A stretch of 64,000 bases of DNA, taken from assembly GCF_014195635.1 (NCBI RefSeq), contig NZ_JACICC010000001.1:186001-250000 (forward strand), in the 5' to 3' direction. The notes below the pieces were generated by a model that saw only the letters and a program-made list of their open reading frames with translations, had not been told where the DNA came from and did not search any database. Source of the stretch: Pseudochelatococcus contaminans (GTDB lineage: Bacteria; Pseudomonadota; Alphaproteobacteria; Rhizobiales; Beijerinckiaceae). The position numbers and the translations under genes were made by a program. This document shows positions 55,328 to 63,320 of this stretch, piece after piece (position 1 is the stretch's first letter; every line of letters begins with the position of its first letter).

Positions 55328-57976
55328 ATGATTGCTGTTGATCTCAAATCGTTGATCCTCCGTCTTGATGACGTTTGCCGTAAGTCGCTGGAAAATGCTT
55401 CCGGTTTCGCGCTGATGCGGACCCACTATAATGTCGAGATAGAGCACTGGTTCGCCAAGTTGATCGAAATCGACGACTCCGATGTTGGCCTTATCCTGTC
55501 CCACTTTGAGATCGACCATGGGCGGCTTGCTGCCGATTTCGGTCGTGCGCTTGACAAGTTCAAGACCGGCAACGCCCGGGCGCCTGGGTTCGCCCCCGAC
55601 ATGGTGGATCTCGTCAAGCAGGCCTGGCTTTTCGCTTCCGTCGATCTTGGTCTGCGCGCGATCCGCTCCGGGCATCTGTTATGGGCACTGATTGCGGACG
55701 AGCAGCAGGGATGGCGTATCGATGACATCTCGACTGAGCTCAAGCGCATCTCGCCTGACATCCTGAAGCGGGAGTTCGTCAAGATCACCGCCACCAGCAG
55801 GGAGGCCGGCTCGGGTACGGGGGCCGGCGCTACGCCAAATGTCGACGGGGCTGCCGGTTCCGCAGCCGGCGGCGCCGGTAACGCTGGCGAAGCGTTGCAG
55901 CAATACACGCTCGACCTGACCGCAGAGGCGCGGGCCGGGCGTATCGACCCCATCCTTGGCCGCGATGAGGAGATCCGTCAGATCACGGACATCCTGATCC
56001 GACGCCGGCAAAATAACCCGATCCTCACCGGCGAGGCGGGCGTTGGCAAGACGGCGGTGGTGGAAGGCTTTGCGCTGCGCATTGCCTCCGGCGACGTGCC
56101 CCCGGCGCTGCGCGACGTGGCGTTGCGCTCCCTCGACCTTGGCTTGTTGCAAGCCGGGGCCAGCATGAAGGGCGAGTTCGAAAATCGGCTGCGTGCTGTC
56201 ATCGATGGTGTCAAGGCGAGTCCGAAGCCGGTGATTCTGTTCATCGACGAGGCCCATACGCTCATCGGCGCCGGTGGTGTCGCGGGCCAGGGCGATGCCG
56301 CGAATCTCCTGAAGCCGGCGCTGGCGCGCGGCGAGCTGCGGACCATCGCCGCCACCACATGGGCGGAGTACAAAAAATACTTTGAAAAGGACCCGGCGCT
56401 GGTGCGTCGCTTCCAGGTCGTGAAAGTGGAGGAGCCGAGCGAGCCGGTTGCGGTGGCAATGATGCGCGGCCTCGTGGGAACGCTCGAAAAGTTCCACAGC
56501 GTGCGCATTCTCGATGAGGCGGTGAACGAGTCTGTGCGGCTGTCCGCGCGTTATATCCCTGCCCGTCAGCTTCCCGACAAGTCGGTATCTCTGCTGGACA
56601 CAGCCTGCTCCCGCGTTGCTATTAGCCAGGCAACTATTCCGGCTCCTGTCGATGACCGGCGTCGTCGGCTGGAGCTTATTGATACCGAACTCGGCATTCT
56701 CAGTCGTGAGACTCTGACTGGCGCCGCACATGGTGCGCGTCAGGACACGTTGACGGAGGAGCGCGCCGCCGTGGCGGCCGAACTGACGGCGCTTGAGGCG
56801 CGCTGGCAGGAGGAAAAGGCTTTCGTCGAGCGTCTGGACGCGCTGCGTAAGGAACTGGAAGCGCTTGAACCCGGCGCCGATACAGTGGCGACACTACGTG
56901 CCGAGTTCGACGAAGTCACTAACGCCCTCAAGGCTTCACAGGGCGAGCAACCGCTGGTTTTCCCGCTGGTGGACGGGCAGGCGGTGGCCGAGGTGGTGCA
57001 GAACTGGACCGGCATTCCCGCCGGCCGAATGCAATCTGACGAAATCCGTTCTGTGCTGGCGTTGCAGTCTGCGATGGAGCACCGGGTGGTGGGCCAGTCC
57101 CATGCTATAGCTGCGGTGTCGCAGGCGATCCGTACTTCCCGCGCACGGCTGACCGATCCGCGCAAACCAGTCGGTGTGTTCCTGATGGTTGGCCCATCGG
57201 GTGTTGGCAAGACTGAAACGGCGCTCACCCTTGCCGACCTGCTCTTCGGCGGTGAGCAGAATCTCACGACCATCAACATGACGGAGTTCAAGGAAGAGCA
57301 TAAGGTCAGCTTGCTGATGGGCAGTCCTCCCGGCTATGTCGGCTATGGCGAGGGCGGCGTGCTCACCGAAGCGGTCCGCCGCCGGCCGTATTCGGTAATC
57401 CTGCTCGACGAAATGGAAAAAGCCCATCCGGGTATTCAGGATGTGTTCTTCCAGGTGTTCGACAAGGGCCAGATGAAGGATGGCGAAGGGCGCGACATCG
57501 ATTTCAAGAACACTCTGATCATCATGACGTCGAACGCTGCTTCAGACCTCATTGCCAAGCTTTGCGCCGATCCGGACACCATTCCGGACCCTGCGACGCT
57601 GGCGGAGGCGCTGCGTCCTGAGCTGACGAAGTACTTCAAGGACGCCTTCCTCGGCCGTGTGACGCTGGTGCCTTATCTGCCGCTGGCGGATGAGACGATC
57701 CGCATGATCGTGGAGTTGCAACTCAACCGCATCCGCAAGCGGGTGTATGAGTCTCACAAGGCGAGCTTCGAGTACGACCCGGCGCTGGTGGAAACGATTG
57801 CCAGCCGCTGCACGGAAAGCGCTTCGGGCGCCCGCAACATCGAGAACATCCTCTCGCGCACGCTGTTGCCGGAGATGTCGGCGCGGGTGCTGGAGTCGTT
57901 GGCTACCGGCATGCCGGTCACCCGTATCCATGTCGGCCTCACCGAGGGTGGGGACTTCAGCTACGTGGTGGAATGA
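55328..57976 (+). CDS. tssH: T6SS ATPase ClpV (TssH)
   Basis: The AAA+ unfoldase that disassembles the contracted TssB-TssC sheath. 882 residues. The N-terminal domain (about 1-160) reads LKSLILRLDDVCRKSLENAS, the ClpV-type start, followed by a Gly/Ala linker. D1 has Walker A GEAGVGKT (235-242) and FIDEAHTLIGAGG. A coiled-coil M domain lies at about 460-540. D2 has GPSGVGKT (622-629), LLMGSPPGYVGYGEGG and LLDEMEKAHP. The Gly-rich linker and N-domain separate it from ClpB. A perfect hairpin follows its stop. Confidence 0.95.
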   Translation: MIAVDLKSLILRLDDVCRKSLENASGFALMRTHYNVEIEHWFAKLIEIDDSDVGLILSHFEIDHGRLAADFGRALDKFKTGNARAPGFAPDMVDLVKQAWLFASVDLGLRAIRSGHLLWALIADEQQGWRIDDISTELKRISPDILKREFVKITATSREAGSGTGAGATPNVDGAAGSAAGGAGNAGEALQQYTLDLTAEARAGRIDPILGRDEEIRQITDILIRRRQNNPILTGEAGVGKTAVVEGFALRIASGDVPPALRDVALRSLDLGLLQAGASMKGEFENRLRAVIDGVKASPKPVILFIDEAHTLIGAGGVAGQGDAANLLKPALARGELRTIAATTWAEYKKYFEKDPALVRRFQVVKVEEPSEPVAVAMMRGLVGTLEKFHSVRILDEAVNESVRLSARYIPARQLPDKSVSLLDTACSRVAISQATIPAPVDDRRRRLELIDTELGILSRETLTGAAHGARQDTLTEERAAVAAELTALEARWQEEKAFVERLDALRKELEALEPGADTVATLRAEFDEVTNALKASQGEQPLVFPLVDGQAVAEVVQNWTGIPAGRMQSDEIRSVLALQSAMEHRVVGQSHAIAAVSQAIRTSRARLTDPRKPVGVFLMVGPSGVGKTETALTLADLLFGGEQNLTTINMTEFKEEHKVSLLMGSPPGYVGYGEGGVLTEAVRRRPYSVILLDEMEKAHPGIQDVFFQVFDKGQMKDGEGRDIDFKNTLIIMTSNAASDLIAKLCADPDTIPDPATLAEALRPELTKYFKDAFLGRVTLVPYLPLADETIRMIVELQLNRIRKRVYESHKASFEYDPALVETIASRCTESASGARNIENILSRTLLPEMSARVLESLATGMPVTRIHVGLTEGGDFSYVVE

Positions 57977-57983
57977 ACCATTG

Positions 57984-58012
57984 CCGCCTCCGGATCACTG
58001 GTCCGGAGGCGG
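57984..58012 (+). terminator. Strong hairpin after clpV
   Basis: An 11-bp perfect stem CCGCCTCCGGA/TCCGGAGGCGG with a 7-base loop lies 8 bases after the stop. It is not followed by a T-run, so it may stabilise the 3' end rather than terminate. Confidence 0.55.
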
Positions 58013-58167
58013 ATATAGTTGAAAGTATTTTCCTTTTTATTTCAGTTGGTTATAGAATTTCAAGGTCAACATGACTGTTTGCTGATATTCGTCCGGCCGG
58101 TTTCCGTTTGGGGAATGCGCCTGTGGGTCAAGGATGGACGGATCGGGAAAAACTCCGGGGTTTCACC

Positions 58168-58551
58168 ATGCCGCCTGCCGCTCGTATCGGGGACAACGTC
58201 TTGCAGACCGCGCCCCATTGTCATGCGCCCATTCACCCGCCCGCGCTGGTGCCGACTCCGATACCGCATCCGGCGATGCCGCTTGCCATCATCAAGGGGT
58301 GCCCTACGGTGCTGATCGGCAAGATGCCGGCCGCGCGGATGACGGATACCACCGTTCCCTGCATGCTCGCGGGCTGTGTACCGGCGGGACCGGGGATGAT
58401 CATGAAGGGTTCCGCCACGGTGCTGATCGGCAAGATGCCGGCGGCGCGCGTGGGCGATACCACGCTCCATGCGAGTTGCGTTGCGCCGATTCCAAGCCCT
58501 GCTGGCAACATCATGCCGCCGGGTTGTCCCACCGTGATGATCGGTGGCTGA
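58168..58551 (+). CDS. PAAR-domain T6SS tip protein
   Basis: 127 residues from ATG 58168 (CCGGGG upstream). The chain is two to three PAAR-like repeats rich in Pro, Gly, Cys and His: MPPAARIGDNVLQTAPHCH, then a GCPTVLIGKMPAARMTDTT unit and an SATVLIGKMPAARVGDTT unit, ending GCPTVMIGG. PAAR proteins cap the VgrG spike and hold a zinc ion by His/Cys. There is no fused toxin domain. A 31-bp DNA repeat (58306-58337 and 58417-58447) encodes the repeated units. The stop is one base before the next gene's ATG. Confidence 0.9.
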   Translation: MPPAARIGDNVLQTAPHCHAPIHPPALVPTPIPHPAMPLAIIKGCPTVLIGKMPAARMTDTTVPCMLAGCVPAGPGMIMKGSATVLIGKMPAARVGDTTLHASCVAPIPSPAGNIMPPGCPTVMIGG

Positions 58552-58552
58552 C

Positions 58553-59614
58553 ATGCGAGTGCTGCACTTTGAAACATTGCGACCGATCTGCCCTGCCTGC
58601 CGCTTCGCCGGGCGGGAGAGCCCGCTGGCGCTCGCACCCGGCGCGCGGATCGTGGATGGTGACGTGCGCGCCGGGATACTGCGCTGCACCGCCGCCGAAT
58701 GCGGCCAGGCTTATCCGGTCATCGCTGGAGCGCCGGTGCTGATGCCGGATCTTGCCGGTTGGTTAGCCAGCAACTTGCCGCTGGTGTTGCAGGGCGATCT
58801 TGATACGGAGGAACTGGAGAACCTCGTCGGCGCGGCAGTGGGGCCGGATGCGGCTTTCAACGTCATACGACAGCAACAGGCAAGCTACGCATACGATCAT
58901 TATGGCGATCTGTTCGCGCCGGATGAGGCGGGCAGCATCCGCCGGGGGTTGGCAGTGGCTTCCGCGCGTTTGCCGGCTACGCAAGGGCCTGTGCTGGACA
59001 TCGGTTGCGCGGCGGGGCGCACCACGCTGGATATGGCGGCCAGTGATGCGTTCCCTGTGCTGGGGATCGACGTCAACTGGCCGCTGTTGAAGATCGGCCG
59101 CGGGGTGATCGATGACGGGGTTGTGCTTTTCCCCCACCGGCGGGTGGGCGTGAGGTATGAGCGGCGCAGGGTGGCGGCGGAATTCGCGGGGCGGGAGCGC
59201 GCGGATTTCTGGATCGCCGATGCGCTCGCGTTGCCGTTTCCGGCGGGAGTGTTCGGCCGGGTGGTGGCGATGAACGTGCTGGATTGCGTTGCCGATCCTG
59301 CCGCACTGATGCGGGAAGTCGAGCGGGCGCTAGGACCAGAGGGGCAGCTTGTGGTGGCGACGCCTTATGACTGGGCGAGCCACGCGACACCGGCGGCGGC
59401 GTGGCTCGTGGATGGCGAGGCGGTGGCAGGTGTTGTGGACTTGGCTAACCGGGCAGGTGGTAAGCCGGAGTCGGCGTGGCTGCGGGCCGTTGGCCGGGAA
59501 GAGCTGGAATGGGATGTCCGGCTGCATGACCGCGCGACGGTGCGTTACAGAAGTGAGTTGATGCTGTTTTCTCGGCATTGGAATGAGCGGGTGCGCAATG
59601 AGAGTAATACTTGA
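58553..59614 (+). CDS. SAM-dependent methyltransferase with Trm112-like zinc ribbon, T6SS-linked
   Basis: About 353 residues from ATG 58553 (GTG 58544, overlapping PAAR, is an alternative). The N-terminus has CPACRFAG and LRCTAAECGQAYPVIAGAPV, a Trm112/YcaR-like zinc-ribbon pattern. The class I methyltransferase core has motif I VLDIGCAAGRTTLDMA (about residue 145), the acidic loop VLGIDVNW, motif IV IADALALPFPAGVFGRVVAM and post-motif LVVATPYDW. It is probably coupled to PAAR. The substrate is unknown: it could modify a tip component, an effector or a small molecule, or be cargo itself. Confidence 0.8.
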   Translation: MRVLHFETLRPICPACRFAGRESPLALAPGARIVDGDVRAGILRCTAAECGQAYPVIAGAPVLMPDLAGWLASNLPLVLQGDLDTEELENLVGAAVGPDAAFNVIRQQQASYAYDHYGDLFAPDEAGSIRRGLAVASARLPATQGPVLDIGCAAGRTTLDMAASDAFPVLGIDVNWPLLKIGRGVIDDGVVLFPHRRVGVRYERRRVAAEFAGRERADFWIADALALPFPAGVFGRVVAMNVLDCVADPAALMREVERALGPEGQLVVATPYDWASHATPAAAWLVDGEAVAGVVDLANRAGGKPESAWLRAVGREELEWDVRLHDRATVRYRSELMLFSRHWNERVRNESNT

Positions 59615-60057
59615 AATTGCAACGGCAATTAAGTACGACGGATTATAATTATTATTAATTTAGGTGTATGTGCATTACTGTAATTACGTTTTATTTGTTT
59701 TTGTAAAAAATATATGGGTATTAATTGTCAACGAATTGTCGACCATGATGAATTTGATGTTGCTGCACCCTGAGAGCAAATTTGCAAGACGCATCAAAAC
59801 AGAAACATACAATCACAGAAATAAAAATACAAAAAAATAGGTTTAAATTTTTTACAAAAAATATATTTTATATAAATTATAACATTAAATATAAAAATTA
59901 TTTTTACTTTACTTATGAAGTTTATTCAATAAAAACAATAAACTCAAATTAATAGTATTTATACGAAAAATGTATTAAAATTTTGTCGTTTTAATGTAAT
60001 AAAATGTTGTTATGTATTCATTGCGCTGGTGGCGCATTGTATAATGGAGATTTTAAA
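59615..60057. other. AT-rich spacer upstream of hcp
   Basis: 443 bp of extremely AT-rich, repeat-poor DNA up to the hcp ribosome site. No gene. It must carry the hcp promoter; many -10-like hexamers exist by composition, so none is singled out. Confidence 0.65.
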
Positions 60058-60534
60058 ATGGCTATTTACGTTGATTATGAAGATATCAAGGGTGAAGTTA
60101 CTCAGGACGGATTCAAGGATCAGATCGAAGTCCATTCGGTTTCATGGGGCGTTGGGCGCGGCATCAGCATGACCCCGGGCGCCACCGGCAACCGTGAGTC
60201 GACCGAGCCATCGGTCAGTGAAATCTCGATCGTGAAGCAGTTCGATGCTGCCTCCACGAAGCTGTTCACGGAAGCCTGCACGGGTTCCAAGGGCAAGACG
60301 GTCAAGATCAACCTGGTTTCCACCGGCAATCCCGGCGCGAAATACGTCGTCTATACGCTGACTGACGCGCTGATCTCGTCCTACTCGGTCTCCAGCAGCG
60401 GCGACCGCCCGTCTGAGTCGATCTCGATTTCCTTCGTCAAGCTCGAGTTCGAGTTCATCCCGATGGACAAGGAAGGCAAGCCGAAGTCCTCGATCAAGGT
60501 CGCCTACGACCTGTCCACGGCGAAGACCAGCTAA
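60058..60534 (+). CDS. hcp: T6SS tube protein Hcp (TssD)
   Basis: 158 residues from ATG 60058, with GGAGA 7 bases upstream. The Hcp fold is clear: MAIYVDYEDIKGEVTQDGFK, IEVHSVSWGVGRGIS, VSEISIVKQFDAASTKLFTEAC, then YTLTDALISSYSVSSSGDRPSE and ISISFVKLEFEFIPMD. Hcp hexamer rings stack to form the inner tube. The GC-rich gene after an AT-rich leader, with a structured hairpin after its stop, suggests separate strong expression from vgrG. Confidence 0.96.
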   Translation: MAIYVDYEDIKGEVTQDGFKDQIEVHSVSWGVGRGISMTPGATGNRESTEPSVSEISIVKQFDAASTKLFTEACTGSKGKTVKINLVSTGNPGAKYVVYTLTDALISSYSVSSSGDRPSESISISFVKLEFEFIPMDKEGKPKSSIKVAYDLSTAKTS

Positions 60535-60550
60535 GACTGTTCCTCATTCG

Positions 60551-60593
60551 CCGAAGACGCCGGGCTATACGCAACGCGGCCCCGCGTCTTCGG
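60551..60593 (+). terminator. Structured hairpin after hcp
   Basis: A 10-bp perfect stem CCGAAGACGC/GCGTCTTCGG encloses a loop with a second short stem (GGGC/GCCC). No T-run follows, so partial termination or mRNA stabilisation is likelier than full termination. Confidence 0.5.
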
Positions 60594-60626
60594 TGGTTCC
60601 ACTTTTCGCGGTGGTTCTACTTTTCG
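60591..60626. repeat. 18-bp tandem repeat between hcp and vgrG
   Basis: CGGTGGTTCCACTTTTCG (60591-60608) is directly followed by CGGTGGTTCTACTTTTCG (60609-60626), with one mismatch. The first copy overlaps the 3' arm of the hairpin after hcp. Confidence 0.75.
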
Positions 60627-60683
60627 TATGTGTCCGGCGTACCGCGGCGCAGGCTCTCCCGCCAGCGGATCTGGGGTGATTGA

Positions 60684-62699
60684 ATGAGCGCTCTCTATTC
60701 TCCCGTACAGAAGGGGCGGTTGCTGTCGTTGACAACGCCGCTCGGGAGCGATGTGCTGATTCCGACCGCCATCTCGGGCAGTGAAGCATTGTCGGAGCTC
60801 TTCGAGATGAAGATCTCGATGATCTCATCCAACGCGGGCATCACCGCAGACAGTCTGCTCGGCAAGCCGGTGACCCTGAAGATCAGCCGCCCCGATGCCG
60901 CCCCGCGTGCATTCAATGGCATCGTCGCGGCCTTTTCGGCTGGCGGGCGAGCCGTCAGCGGGCACAGGCGCTATCAGATCGTGCTGCGGCCCAAGCTATG
61001 GCTCCTCACCCTGACCGCCGATTGCCGCGTGTTCCAGAACCAGTCCGTGGTGCAGATCGCCGAGACCCTGCTGTCTGAAGGAACTGTCTCTGATTTCAAG
61101 AAAAAGGGGCTTACAGGGACTCATGTCGCGCGGGAATACTGTGTTCAATACAATGAAACCGATTATGATTTCCTGCGGCGAATTCTGGCTGAAGAGGGTA
61201 TCTACTTCTATTTCCAGCACGGCGACGGCGCGCATACGCTGGTGTTGAGCGACAGCGCCGCCGGCTATGGCGATTGCGGCGAAGATTCGGTGTATTATGC
61301 GCCGCCGCTCTCCGGCGAGACGATCTCGATCGAAAGCTGGAATCCGGGATATCGTTTCGTGTCCGGCAAGGCCGCGCTGACGGATTATAACTTCGAACAG
61401 CCCGCATCCGATTTGACGTCCAGCACCGGGACAGCGTTGTCCAACGGGGCTTTCAAGACGTGGGAAGTTTTCGATTATCCCGGTGATTATCTCCAAAAGG
61501 GCGATGGCGCGGGCGCCTCCCGCCTGCGTATGGAGGCGGTGGAAGCCGGCTATGCCGTCGTGAACGGGGCCGGTGCCTACCGGCTGTTTCAGCCGGGCGG
61601 CAAGTTCACCCTCGACAAGCACGAGGTGACGTCGGAGCAGGGCAAGAGCTACGTGCTCGCTTCCGTCAACCATGAGGCAGAGGACAACACCCACCTCGGC
61701 AATGCCGCGGGCGAGCCGCGGTACAGCAACAGTTTCACGGCGCTGCCGGCGGAGACGCTGTTCCGCCCGCAGCGCCAGGGCGCCCGCCCGCTAATCCCCG
61801 GCCCGCAGACTGCAATCGTCGTCGGTCCCTCCGGCGAGGAGATCTATTGCGACAAGTATGGCCGCATTCGTGTCCAGTTTCGTTGGGACAGGCTTGGCAA
61901 GGGTGACGAGAAAAGCTCCTGCTGGGTGAGGGTTTCGCAGATGCTGGCCGGGCCGGGCTGGGGTAGCCAGTTCACGCCTCGGGTCGGCATGGAGGTAATC
62001 GTCGTCTTTCTGGAGGGCGATCCGGACCGGCCGCTCGTGATCGGCTGCGCCTACAACGGCACCAACGCGCCGCCCTATTCCCTGCCGGACAACAAGACGC
62101 AGAGCGGTTTCAAGACGCGCTCCAGCAAGGAAGGCAGTGCGACCACGTTTAACGAGTTGCGCTTCGAGGATAAGAAGGACAGTGAGCTGTTCTATATTCG
62201 CGCACAGAAAGATTATACGCGTGAGGTCGAGAACGATGACACGCTTCAGGTGAAACACGACCAGAAGATCACCATCAAGAACGACCGGATGCTGACTGTC
62301 GAGGAAGGCAACGACAGTACGACCATTTCCAAGGGAAATCACGCGCTCACGGTGTCGGAGGGCAACGACAGCGCGGTCGTATCGAAGGGCAATTCGTCGC
62401 TGACGGTCTCGCAGGGGAACGCGTCGACTGACGTGAAGAGCGGGAACTATGCGGTGAAGCTCGGCTCCGGCAACGCGACTTTGCAGTGCGATGGCGGCAG
62501 CATCACCCTGAAGGCGGCGCAGTCGATCACCCTCAAGGTGGGCAGCAACTCGCTGACCATCAGCCAGACGGGGATCGCCGTGAAAGGCACGCAGATCACC
62601 CTCACCGGGGATGCGAAGGTACAGGTCGGCGGCCCGATGGTTAACATCAACGGCGACGGCATGGTGCAGGTCAAGGGCGGGATCGTCACGATCAATTAG
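60684..62699 (+). CDS. vgrG: T6SS spike protein VgrG (TssI)
   Basis: 671 residues; ATG 60684 has GGGGTGA upstream. The gp27-like part spans about 1-370 (ALSELFEMKISMISSN, REYCVQYNETDYDFLRRILA, EEGIYFYFQH). The gp5/OB-fold region follows (GEEIYCDKYGRIRVQFRWD, SCWVRVSQMLAGPGWGSQF). The C-terminal beta-helix spike (about 470-671) contains repeats with a G-N-x4 rhythm (VEEGNDSTT, VSEGNDSAV, VSQGNASTD). It ends in plain spike sequence (VQVKGGIVTIN), so no effector domain is fused. The PAAR at 58168 is a natural tip partner. Confidence 0.96.
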   Translation: MSALYSPVQKGRLLSLTTPLGSDVLIPTAISGSEALSELFEMKISMISSNAGITADSLLGKPVTLKISRPDAAPRAFNGIVAAFSAGGRAVSGHRRYQIVLRPKLWLLTLTADCRVFQNQSVVQIAETLLSEGTVSDFKKKGLTGTHVAREYCVQYNETDYDFLRRILAEEGIYFYFQHGDGAHTLVLSDSAAGYGDCGEDSVYYAPPLSGETISIESWNPGYRFVSGKAALTDYNFEQPASDLTSSTGTALSNGAFKTWEVFDYPGDYLQKGDGAGASRLRMEAVEAGYAVVNGAGAYRLFQPGGKFTLDKHEVTSEQGKSYVLASVNHEAEDNTHLGNAAGEPRYSNSFTALPAETLFRPQRQGARPLIPGPQTAIVVGPSGEEIYCDKYGRIRVQFRWDRLGKGDEKSSCWVRVSQMLAGPGWGSQFTPRVGMEVIVVFLEGDPDRPLVIGCAYNGTNAPPYSLPDNKTQSGFKTRSSKEGSATTFNELRFEDKKDSELFYIRAQKDYTREVENDDTLQVKHDQKITIKNDRMLTVEEGNDSTTISKGNHALTVSEGNDSAVVSKGNSSLTVSQGNASTDVKSGNYAVKLGSGNATLQCDGGSITLKAAQSITLKVGSNSLTISQTGIAVKGTQITLTGDAKVQVGGPMVNINGDGMVQVKGGIVTIN

Positions 62700-62711
62700 C
62701 GAGGCTGACCG

Positions 62712-63302
62712 ATGGTTGATGTAGGCTTTTTGCCGAAGTTCCGTTTCTCGCTCGCCGAGCAGCTTTGCACGCTGATCGAGCCCGAAGAGGAAGCGGGCGC
62801 GCTGCTTCTGCCGGGCCAGTCGGCTGTGGACTTCGTCAAGGCGTTGGTGGCGGACGGACAGAATATCGACGCCATCCGCTACATCGCGGTGGCTCTGCCG
62901 CGTCGCGAGGCGGTGTGGTGGACTTGCGCAACCCGGCGCTGCCTTTTGCCGGAAGATCTGCCGCCGGCAGAAGCCGAGGCGTGGGCGATTGCCGAGACCT
63001 GGGTATACGAGCCCACCGAGGCCAACCGCCGTGCTGCCTTCGCCTATGCCGAGGCGCTGAATTTCGGAACCGCGGGCGCCTATGCCGCGCTCGCGGTGTT
63101 CTGGTCCGGGGGAAGTCTTGCGCCGCCGGAAACCGGGGAACTCGTCCCGCCGGGAGACCAATTGACGGGCAGTGCCGCCGCCGCATCGGTCATCTACTGC
63201 TGCGTGCCGGGAGAGGCCAAAATGATCGGAAAGCGGCACGAAGCCGCCCTCGCAATCGGTATCGACATCGCCAACGGTGGCAATGGTCTGCCCCCAACGT
63301 GA
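62712..63302 (+). CDS. Uncharacterised T6SS-locus protein (possibly DUF6931-like)
   Basis: 196 residues from ATG 62712, 12 bases after vgrG. It is soluble and Ala/Glu-rich with no signal peptide. Distinct segments: FSLAEQLCTLIEPEEEAGAL, PGQSAVDFVKALVADGQNID, IAVALPRREAVWWTCATRR and EAEAWAIAETWVYEPTEANR. From memory this resembles a family found next to FHA and VgrG genes in T6SS clusters, but I cannot confirm the family name. Its tight position between vgrG and the FHA gene suggests a cytoplasmic adaptor or chaperone role. Confidence 0.75.
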   Translation: MVDVGFLPKFRFSLAEQLCTLIEPEEEAGALLLPGQSAVDFVKALVADGQNIDAIRYIAVALPRREAVWWTCATRRCLLPEDLPPAEAEAWAIAETWVYEPTEANRRAAFAYAEALNFGTAGAYAALAVFWSGGSLAPPETGELVPPGDQLTGSAAAASVIYCCVPGEAKMIGKRHEAALAIGIDIANGGNGLPPT

Positions 63303-63320
63303 TGAAAGGCTGAGAGTTCC

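Noticed and set aside
58306-58447. 31-bp repeat pair as a mobile or recombination element
   Set aside because: It lies wholly inside the PAAR gene and is explained by duplicated PAAR units.
61791-63239. 482-codon frame antisense to vgrG and its downstream gene
   Set aside because: Spans two well-supported opposite-strand genes; not protein-like.
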